NCBI GenBank assembly: GCA_013335425.1
Contig: JAAXVQ010000029.1
Coordinates: 1-11,854 of the forward strand
Source: Candidatus Firestoneibacteriota bacterium
GTDB lineage: Bacteria > Oederibacteriota > JAAXVQ01
Length of the DNA stretch: 11,854 bases
Direction: 5' to 3'
Below, piece after piece: positions 6,356 to 11,854 of the stretch. The notes beneath the pieces are model-generated. The model saw only the letters and a list, made by a program, of their open reading frames with translations, did no database searches and was not told where the DNA came from. Numbering within the stretch: the stretch's first letter is position 1; every line of letters begins with the position of its first letter. The translations under genes were made by a program, and so were the position numbers.

Positions 6356-8373
6356 AAAAAAGTTTCGGATGGAATTTTTTGTTTTTGCGATGGGGGAGCG
6401 CCTGCTTGGGATTGGCTGCCGCGCTGGCGCTTTGGGGAACCCCTGCCCCGGCGTATTTTCAGGAACCGGCCCCGGGTGTCCGGCCCAAAAGCATGGGGGA
6501 AGCGTTCACGGCGGTGGCCGATGACGTGAATGCCTTGGCCTACAATCCGGCGGGGTGTGCGCAACTGAGTGCTTGGGAAATCAGCGGCATGTATGCCGCG
6601 TTGTTTGCCGGGATGGATCCCGCGTTGTATACGGGCGAAATGGACCGTACCGGTTTCAACCTGGTTCAGGTGGCCGCGCCCTTGCCCGAAGTTCACGGCG
6701 GTCTGGGCTTGGCCTGGAGCCGGTTGTTTTCGGCGTTTTATCAGGAAAACGTCGCCGCGCTCGCCTACGGCCAAGCTTGGGGCCCGTTCGCCTTCGGGGT
6801 TGCGGCCAAAGTGCTGCAATGGGAGGTGGCTTCGACCGAGTACACCAACGATCCGGAACTTTTTCCCGCGCTGGCACGCCGGACCTGGACCATGGACGCG
6901 GGGTTGTTGGCATATCCTTGGAAAAATTTGCGGCTCGGCGCCGGCCTGCAAAACCTACTTCCCGCCGATGCCGGGCTTTTGGAGCGCGAAGAAATCCCGG
7001 CCGTCTACCGCTTGGGCGCCGCCTATCTGTTCCCGGCGCCTTTGCCTGGGCTGCAATCCCTCCAGGCTTCACTGGAAGGGGTTTGGCGTTTAAACCGGTG
7101 GGACTGCAAATTGGGGGTGGAAACGCTCTTGCGGGATCGCTGGCTGGCCGTACGCGCCGGAGTCAACCGCGAGGAAGCTAGTTGCGGTTTCGGGATAAGG
7201 ATACGCCGACCGGAGATGCCCCTGGCGATGACGTTGGATTATGCGTTCAGCTATCCTTTCGAGCTCCGGGCAACCGCCGGTTCTCACTGGGCGGGACTTT
7301 CCGTTTTCTGGGAACCTCCGGCTCCGCGAGGTCCCGCGCGACCGGCCTCCCCCACGGCTTCGGCTTTGGACACTCCGGCGGCGAAGGCCGCCACGACAAC
7401 CGCGGAAGCCGATTCGGCTTTGGTGCAGTCCGCCGCGTTTCAAGAATTCTTGGCGTTTAGGGAATTTGTGGCCCGGCACTCGGCCGTCACCGCCACGGCG
7501 GAAAACCAGACGTTTCCGGCAACGAATCCGGCTGCGCCGGCAAGGCCGCCCGCGATAGCCGGGACCGTTCCCGCAGACCGTCAAAAGCAAATCCTGGTAG
7601 GGTTTGAACAAATCCTTTTATCCGATGCGGCCAATCCCCGCGAAGCCCGCGAGCGGGTCGCAGCCTTTCAAAAATATATCGAGCAAAAAACCGGTATTGC
7701 CCTTGTCGGCAGGGCGTTTGACAATTATGAGGAATTGGACCGCGCTTTTCGGCAGGGAGAGCTGGATGCGGTCGTTTCCTCACAAGGGTTGTTTAAACTC
7801 CTGTATCGGGAAAACTTGGCCGAACCGTTGCTGACCGCGCAAGTTAGGGGGCGGGATTTCCAATCCGCCTGCCTGCTGGTCCGCGACTCTGGGGAAATTC
7901 AGGAGTTGGGCCAACTGCAGGGCAAACGTCTGGGCTATATCGCCATGGAGGATTTGGAAGGACTAAACCGGCATTTTTTCAATGACAACCCCAAGTTCAA
8001 ACCCGAAATATTCTTTAAGGAACTTAAAAAGATCCAACAAGCCCGCGTGGGCGTGCTGGCGTTGATGGTGCAAGACGTGGATGTGCTGGTGGGCTATGAT
8101 TACATGTTGAAAGTGGCCGCGGACGTCTCCCGGGAGCAGAACCTCCCCAATCCCATTCGTTGTTTGGCCCAGGTTTCGTCAATCCCCAACACGCCGATTT
8201 TTGCCCGCAAAACCCTGCCGCCGGAAAAACGCGCCGCCGTGTCCCGCTTGGAAACCGCCCTGCTGCAAGCCGACCGCGATGAAGCCGGGAAAGCCTTTCT
8301 GACATTTTTCCACTTTGATTGTTTTTCGAAATTCAAGGAGAAGAAGTACCGGGCATATTTTCAAAAAGAATAA
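6352..8373 (+). CDS. PorV/UPF0164-like outer-membrane barrel fused to PhnD-type binding protein
   Basis: This 673-residue protein starts with a signal peptide (APA|YF, cleavage near 34). Residues about 43-320 resemble PorV/UPF0164 barrels: SMGEAFTAVADDVNALAYNP near the start, alternating strands, and an aromatic end LSVFW (316-320) like a beta-barrel terminal strand. A Pro/Ala/Thr-rich linker follows (about 321-410). Residues about 411-673 resemble the phosphonate-type (PhnD/Phosphonate-bd) periplasmic binding fold: a start ILVGFEQI, EELDRAFRQGELDAVVSSQG, LQGKRLGYI, and IPNTPIFARKTLPPE before the last helices. Both ends of a barrel face the periplasm, so the binding domain would be tethered there, where it could meet the kinase sensor region. 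No ABC transporter genes are present, so a signalling or capture role is as likely as uptake. The ATG overlaps the regulator stop (ATGA). Domain calls rest on motif and pattern recognition; the ligand is unknown. Confidence 0.85.
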   Translation: MKKSFGWNFLFLRWGSACLGLAAALALWGTPAPAYFQEPAPGVRPKSMGEAFTAVADDVNALAYNPAGCAQLSAWEISGMYAALFAGMDPALYTGEMDRTGFNLVQVAAPLPEVHGGLGLAWSRLFSAFYQENVAALAYGQAWGPFAFGVAAKVLQWEVASTEYTNDPELFPALARRTWTMDAGLLAYPWKNLRLGAGLQNLLPADAGLLEREEIPAVYRLGAAYLFPAPLPGLQSLQASLEGVWRLNRWDCKLGVETLLRDRWLAVRAGVNREEASCGFGIRIRRPEMPLAMTLDYAFSYPFELRATAGSHWAGLSVFWEPPAPRGPARPASPTASALDTPAAKAATTTAEADSALVQSAAFQEFLAFREFVARHSAVTATAENQTFPATNPAAPARPPAIAGTVPADRQKQILVGFEQILLSDAANPREARERVAAFQKYIEQKTGIALVGRAFDNYEELDRAFRQGELDAVVSSQGLFKLLYRENLAEPLLTAQVRGRDFQSACLLVRDSGEIQELGQLQGKRLGYIAMEDLEGLNRHFFNDNPKFKPEIFFKELKKIQQARVGVLALMVQDVDVLVGYDYMLKVAADVSREQNLPNPIRCLAQVSSIPNTPIFARKTLPPEKRAAVSRLETALLQADRDEAGKAFLTFFHFDCFSKFKEKKYRAYFQKE

Positions 8374-8432
8374 ACCGGACAGGCAAAACGCAGCCAAGCG
8401 GCAGGCGAAGCAGGCCCTGCTTTAGGTTTCCG

Positions 8433-8447
8433 CAGACCGCGGGTCTG
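8433..8447. repeat. Short GC inverted repeat
   Basis: CAGACC and GGTCTG form a 6-base-pair stem around GCG, about 60 bases after the barrel-fusion stop. There is no T tract behind it, so it could be part of a factor-dependent terminator, an mRNA 3' end protector or an operator half. No decision is possible from the sequence. Confidence 0.4.
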
Positions 8448-8578
8448 AGAACACAAAAATCGCAGCCGTCATCGGGGTAAAAGCGCTTTCGCGGCGGACA
8501 CAAAACTGAAAATAAAGAATCCATGGTTTCTAATTGCCCGCTGCGAAATTTAGAGCGAGGCAAGGTTCACTTTTGTAA

Positions 8579-8603
8579 AAAAATATTTCAGAGAAATATT
8601 TTT
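8579..8603. promoter_or_regulatory. Perfect inverted repeat, candidate enhancer for an NtrC-family activator
   Basis: The arms AAAAATATTTC (8579-8589) and GAAATATTTTT (8593-8603) are exact reverse complements around AGA. The centre at 8591 lies about 127 bases before the predicted sigma54 start point, within the usual -80 to -150 range for upstream activator sites. The stem is nearly all A/T, so it is a poor intrinsic terminator and more plausibly a protein-binding site. The binding protein is unknown; the response regulator at 4964 is the obvious candidate. Confidence 0.6.
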
Positions 8604-8691
8604 ATTTCATTTTTCCTCCCGTTCCGCCAACTCTAATATTAAAAAACCTTATAATCCCACAATTTTTGGCTTGAGGCAAAATGTGAACTTA

Positions 8692-8707
8692 TGGCATGAA
8701 ATTTGCG
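8692..8707 (+). promoter_or_regulatory. Sigma54 (-24/-12) promoter for the barrel-GH5 unit
   Basis: TGGCATGAAATTTGCG matches the RpoN consensus TGGCAYRN4TTGCW at every defined base except the last. GG at 8693-8694 and GC at 8705-8706 have the exact 10-base spacing, which predicts a start point near 8718 and a leader of about 113 bases. The gene direction and the upstream palindrome fit. Confidence 0.75.
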
Positions 8708-8718
8708 AGTATGAAGTG

Positions 8719-8735
8719 CTGCCGGAAAACGGCGG
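8719..8735 (+). other. Stem-loop at the predicted 5' end of the transcript
   Basis: CTGCCG (8719-8724) pairs with CGGCGG (8730-8735), with one G-U pair, around the loop GAAAA. It would sit at the very 5' end of an RNA begun near 8718 and could protect it from 5'-end decay. If the start point is elsewhere this meaning is lost. Confidence 0.4.
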
Positions 8736-8819
8736 TAACATGAGATCGGATAGTTTGCGTTGGCATGCCTGCAAAAGCGTTATGTCGGGGAAAAAACAGG
8801 GAAGTCCATTTAAACCTTC

Positions 8820-8826
8820 AGGAGGG
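8820..8826 (+). promoter_or_regulatory. Ribosome binding site that fixes the second barrel start
   Basis: AGGAGGG stands 4 bases before ATG 8831. It favours this start, which opens directly into a signal peptide, over the in-frame ATG at 8765. That start would put 22 polar residues in front of the signal sequence. Confidence 0.85.
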
Positions 8827-8830
8827 AAGC

Positions 8831-9769
8831 ATGAACCGGGGAAAAGGGAAGTTGGCTTTTTTAATTTTACTATTGGGCGCGATAGGGTTGGCAGGCGGCC
8901 CGGCTTGGGCGGCACAAAAGGGTGCCGCTGAATTAACTATGGAACTGGGGCCGCGTCCGGTGGGTATGGGCGGTGCTTTTGTGGCCTTGGCCGATGACCA
9001 AAACGCGACCACCTGGAACCCGGCAGGTTTGGCGCAAATGCAGGGATATGGTCTGAGTGTACTGCATAGTTTTTATGTACAGGATATTTCTTGGGAACAT
9101 GCGGCCTTTGGGCAAGCGTTGGGGAACAAGTCGGGCTGGGGCGTTCAAGTGCTCTACTTAAATTATGGGAGCATGGACAAATATCTGGAAGTCGACGGCC
9201 AACCGGAAAAAGCCGGTACGTTTTCTCCGCATGCGGTTTTGGGGGCCTTGGGATACGGCCGGGAAGTCATGGCCAACCTGGCAGCGGGTGCGACGGTTAA
9301 ATTGCTTTCCCAAAACATTGACGGGCAAACCTATAACGGCGGGGCGCTGGATGCGGGTTTGCAGTTTGACCAGGCGCTTCCCGGGCTTAAGCTCGGTGCC
9401 GCGCTTTACAATTTGGGCCCAAAATTGGCGGAGGTTGATTTGCCCGCGGCGGTGCAGGTGGGGGGCGTTTATGCCTTGCCTTGGAGGGTGCAAGCGGCCG
9501 ATACCTGGCAAATGCTTTTGGACGTCAAATTGCCGTTTGCGGATTTCGCCGGCGGCACGGCGCGTTTGGGGACGGAGTACGGCTTCGGTCCTTACCTGGC
9601 CGTGCGGGCCGGTTATCAGGCCCGGCAAGATGTGGGGCTGGGGAAGGTCAACGGGTTGGCTTTCGGCGCCAGCCTAAAGCTCTCGCTTTTCCAATTGGAT
9701 TATGCGCTCGCTTCCCTGGGTGATCTGGGGATGAGCCATCAGGTCGCACTCGTGGTTGCCTGGAAGTAG
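8831..9769 (+). CDS. PorV/UPF0164-like outer-membrane barrel, stand-alone
   Basis: This 312-residue protein begins with a clear signal peptide (Lys/Arg-rich start, Leu/Ile core, AWA|AQ cleavage near 27). The family N-terminal signature GMGGAFVALADDQNATTWNP lies at about 45-64. The rest alternates short polar turns and amphipathic strands and ends in VALVVAWK, as expected for an outer-membrane barrel of the PorV/PorQ or UPF0164 type. It is homologous to the N-terminal half of the fusion at 6352 but has no binding-protein domain. It is first in the sigma54-preceded unit and is followed 43 bases later by the secreted GH5 enzyme. It may therefore move or anchor that enzyme, or pass its products. 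Known relatives include PorV, which handles type IX secretion substrates, and uncharacterised spirochaete proteins. The fold is well supported; transport versus anchoring is open. Confidence 0.85.
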   Translation: MNRGKGKLAFLILLLGAIGLAGGPAWAAQKGAAELTMELGPRPVGMGGAFVALADDQNATTWNPAGLAQMQGYGLSVLHSFYVQDISWEHAAFGQALGNKSGWGVQVLYLNYGSMDKYLEVDGQPEKAGTFSPHAVLGALGYGREVMANLAAGATVKLLSQNIDGQTYNGGALDAGLQFDQALPGLKLGAALYNLGPKLAEVDLPAAVQVGGVYALPWRVQAADTWQMLLDVKLPFADFAGGTARLGTEYGFGPYLAVRAGYQARQDVGLGKVNGLAFGASLKLSLFQLDYALASLGDLGMSHQVALVVAWK

Positions 9770-9812
9770 ATACCCGCAATAAAATCAGAATAAAATTATA
9801 CGGAGGGGCAAA

Positions 9813-11854
9813 ATGAATTTTCTGTCATGGAGAAATTTGGGCATGATCATGTTGCTGGGCGCGGCGGTTGCGCTGCAAGGCCTGGCGTTGCCGGCGCGGG
9901 CTGCTGCCGTGAATTTGTTGACCAACGGGGAGCTGACGGGCAGCGGCAGCGCGCCGACGGGATGGATGCAGTGGGGAGAGGCCAATCATGATGCGGAGAC
10001 GGCGCTGAGGCGCGGATCTTCGGGCAATGCCTGGAAATTTTGGTATGAAGGCGGAATTTTCCAGGATGTCACCGGTGGTTTTACCGTCGGCGCCAAAGTC
10101 TATTTCGGCGGTTATCTGTATCAAGCTTCCTCCGACGCCATGCGCAACGGCAATAAAAACGGCCGGGTGGAGGTTGAATTCCGCACTTCCTCGGATGTCC
10201 TAATTTCCACAGTGGCGGCCCAGCCGATCCTCAATGCCTCGGCGCCCAAAGATTTATGGGTTTTGGCGGCAATGTCGGCCACGGTTCCGGCCAATACCGG
10301 GAAGATCAGGCTGGTGATTAAAATCGACAGCGCTTCTTCCGGGGCGGGTATGTTTTATGCCGATGACGCTTTTTTGGAAACCGGCGGAAGTTTGACCGCC
10401 GGCAATTATTACCGCCGGGTGAACGCGGACATCAAAGCCCCGAACGGGAATCAAAATTTCTTCATCCGCGGCATGAACCTGAGCGGTTGGATTTATCCGG
10501 AAGCGTACATGCTTCAAATTCCCGGCGGGACCTACAGCCAGATTACCGCGGCGGTTAAAAACATCATGGGTTCGCAAAGCGACAGTTTTTGGAGCACCTA
10601 CCAGGCCAATCAACTCAGCATCGGCGATTTGGCGAATTTTAAAAGCAAAGGGTTCAACACGGTCCGTGTGCCGTTTCATTATCGGACGGTCTGTCCGCAG
10701 GATAATCTGGGAGTTTTGGATTTTCAAAAACTGGACCAGATAACCGATTGGTGCGAGGCTCAAGGGCTGGGGGTGATTTTGGATATGCATGCCTCCCCCG
10801 GGGGGCAATCCTCGGACAGCACGTCGGACCCGAATTTTGACCCGGTCTCGGGGCAGCGGGTGGCCGGGCTTTGGACCTCAACCGCCGGCGCGCAAAACCA
10901 ACTGCGCACCGTGGAAATTTGGAAAAACCTGGCCCGCCATTTTCGGGACCGTACGGTTATTGTCGGGTACGAGCTGCTCAATGAGCCGGAATTGCCGGTC
11001 GGCACGGCCAACAGCGCGCTGTGGACTTTTTACCAAAATGCCATCAGCGCCATACGCACTTCCGACCCGTTCCACTTGATCATGGTGGAAGGCGATCGGG
11101 AAGTCAATGGCCGCTATACCTATGATTTGGAAGGATTTGACCGTTGGGACGACAACCTGTCCTTGGCCTTCCATTATTATTGGCAGCCTTTGGCCGCTTC
11201 CTACCTCCAGGTTTTTTTAGATGTCCGCAGCGCCAAGAATCTTCCCCTGGTGATGACCGAATCCGGCGAGAATTCCAATCCGTGGAGTTTTGACGCAGTC
11301 AAATTTTTTGAAAATCCGGGCAACAATGTCGGGTGGTGCTGGTGGGGATGGAAAAAAGTGGACAACATCGCCGTGGCCGAGTCCGCGCCCATGACCCCGG
11401 ACTACCGGTGGACCGCAGAGCATTTTTATGATGCTTCTTTCCCGGACATCACCCGCGGACGTTTGGGACTCAACCAAATGGCGGAAAATCTCAAGACCGT
11501 CAATTGCGCCCACGACGCCAACTATTATTTGACCTTGTTTGATTCGGGGAGCGTGTTTAATACGGCCAGACCCTATAAATCCATTGCCTTGCCCGGCGTA
11601 ATACACGCCTCTAATTACGACGAGGGCAATCAAGGCACAGGTTCTTTTGATTCTGATTATCAAGCCGAGACTTATCCGCCGGCCTGGAACCATGGGAGTT
11701 CCGGCCGCAATGACGGCGTGGATATCACTCGCGCGGATGACTCGTGCGATACGAACAGCAACGGTTATTACCTCAGTTGGCTGGCAGCCGGCGAATGGGT
11801 GCGTTTTTCGTCTGTGCAGGTGGCGCAGGCGGGCAACTATTACCTTTCCTACCG
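9813..11854 (+). CDS. Secreted GH5 glycoside hydrolase with CBM-like and CBM6 domains, partial
   Basis: The gene starts at ATG 9813 behind GGAGGGG (9802-9808) and is open to the right edge, giving 680 residues with the C-terminus missing. Order: signal peptide (about 1-31, ARAAA); CBM-like domain (35-189) homologous to that of the gene at 2695; GH5 (beta/alpha)8 catalytic domain (about 205-545); then a CBM6-like start (about 590 on), with IALPGVIHASNYDEGNQG, DGVDITRADD and LAAGEWVRF. GH5 residues visible are R285 (TVRVPF), H326 (DMHASPGG), N390 with acid/base E391 (LLNEPE), H454 and Y456 (FHYYWQ), nucleophile E483 (TESGE), and the Trp cluster WCWWGW (508-513). All key residues are present, so it should be active, by the retaining mechanism known for the family, on a beta-glucan or related polysaccharide. 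The subfamily and exact substrate cannot be told. It is cotranscribed with the barrel at 8831 in all likelihood. Confidence 0.93.
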   Translation, partial: MNFLSWRNLGMIMLLGAAVALQGLALPARAAAVNLLTNGELTGSGSAPTGWMQWGEANHDAETALRRGSSGNAWKFWYEGGIFQDVTGGFTVGAKVYFGGYLYQASSDAMRNGNKNGRVEVEFRTSSDVLISTVAAQPILNASAPKDLWVLAAMSATVPANTGKIRLVIKIDSASSGAGMFYADDAFLETGGSLTAGNYYRRVNADIKAPNGNQNFFIRGMNLSGWIYPEAYMLQIPGGTYSQITAAVKNIMGSQSDSFWSTYQANQLSIGDLANFKSKGFNTVRVPFHYRTVCPQDNLGVLDFQKLDQITDWCEAQGLGVILDMHASPGGQSSDSTSDPNFDPVSGQRVAGLWTSTAGAQNQLRTVEIWKNLARHFRDRTVIVGYELLNEPELPVGTANSALWTFYQNAISAIRTSDPFHLIMVEGDREVNGRYTYDLEGFDRWDDNLSLAFHYYWQPLAASYLQVFLDVRSAKNLPLVMTESGENSNPWSFDAVKFFENPGNNVGWCWWGWKKVDNIAVAESAPMTPDYRWTAEHFYDASFPDITRGRLGLNQMAENLKTVNCAHDANYYLTLFDSGSVFNTARPYKSIALPGVIHASNYDEGNQGTGSFDSDYQAETYPPAWNHGSSGRNDGVDITRADDSCDTNSNGYYLSWLAAGEWVRFSSVQVAQAGNYYLSY

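Larger units (their letters stand above)
8374..8830. other. Regulatory intergenic region with AT-rich core
   Basis: This is the only long gene-free stretch in the window. About the first 190 bases are of ordinary composition, with a small GC hairpin (8433-8447). Roughly 8570-8670 is strikingly AT-rich and holds a large inverted repeat. A sigma54 promoter (8692-8707) and a 113-base leader follow. No open reading frame here looks coding, and no intrinsic terminator with a T tract ends the upstream cluster, so some read-through is possible. Confidence 0.75.

Noticed and set aside
8410..8428. GCAG/CTGC hairpin followed by T-containing sequence as a terminator
   Set aside because: The stem is only 4 base pairs and the T run is broken (TTTAGGTTT).
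8573..8602. TTGTAA with TATTTT 18 bases later as a sigma70 promoter over the palindrome
   Set aside because: Only four of six bases match in each element, in AT-rich sequence where chance matches are common.
8579..8610. The AT palindrome as an intrinsic terminator of the upstream cluster
   Set aside because: The stem has a single G-C pair, it lies over 200 bases past the stop codon, and it sits where an activator site would be expected.
8650..8655. Perfect TATAAT as a sigma70 promoter for the barrel-GH5 unit
   Set aside because: No reasonable -35 hexamer lies 16-18 bases upstream, and the region is generally AT-rich. A weak secondary promoter cannot be excluded.
8765..8767. In-frame ATG as an earlier start for the second barrel
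   Set aside because: It would place 22 polar residues before the signal peptide; ATG 8831 has AGGAGGG directly upstream.
8761..8776. Second TGGCATG resembling a sigma54 -24 element
   Set aside because: The bases at the -12 position read CAAA instead of TTGC.
8440..8830. Riboswitch, for example a cyclic-di-GMP type, in the intergenic region
   Set aside because: I looked for the conserved core segments of the common classes and did not find them in order.
9778..9796. AATAAAAT occurring twice in the gap between the barrel and GH5 genes
   Set aside because: Two short A/T-rich copies 3 bases apart are not distinguishable from chance in an AT-rich spacer.

Overview
The window is about 11.9 kb of GC-rich bacterial DNA in which every supported gene lies on the + strand. 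Two proteins have the look of outer-membrane beta-barrels (PorV/UPF0164 style), several have signal peptides, and Thr-Pro linkers and a C-terminal FlgD-type Ig domain are present. The host is therefore almost certainly a didermous (Gram-negative-type) bacterium. The style resembles little-studied polysaccharide-degrading lineages, but I cannot name a phylum from this sequence.

Left part (1-2647): two housekeeping genes, formate-tetrahydrofolate ligase (fhs) and a Nif3/YbgI-family dinuclear-metal protein, separated by 3 bases. Middle part (2695-8373): a tightly packed cluster of four genes. They are a secreted protein with a carbohydrate-binding-module-like domain and a FlgD-like Ig tail; a two-pass membrane histidine kinase with an unusual H-box; an NtrC-type response regulator whose GAFTGA sigma54-contact loop is degenerate; and a 673-residue fusion of an outer-membrane barrel to a PhnD-type periplasmic binding protein. 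Each of the last three genes starts inside the stop codon of the gene before it (ATGA overlaps).

Right part (8374-11854): a 457-base AT-rich intergenic region precedes a second, stand-alone barrel of the same family and a large secreted glycoside hydrolase that runs off the right edge. The hydrolase has a CBM-like domain, a GH5 catalytic domain and the start of a CBM6. Its N-terminal CBM-like domain is clearly homologous to that of the first cluster gene. The intergenic region holds a near-consensus sigma54 (-24/-12) promoter and, centred about 127 bases upstream of the predicted start point, an almost perfect 25-base inverted repeat of the kind bound by NtrC-family activators.

Read together, 2695-11854 looks like a self-contained polysaccharide sensing and degradation locus: a surface or periplasmic glycan-binding protein, a two-component system, an outer-membrane channel with a tethered binding protein, and a sigma54-controlled barrel plus glucanase output. 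The main puzzle is that the neighbouring NtrC-type regulator lacks the motif needed to activate sigma54, although a good sigma54 promoter lies next door. The regulatory wiring is inference; the motifs themselves are read directly from the sequence.
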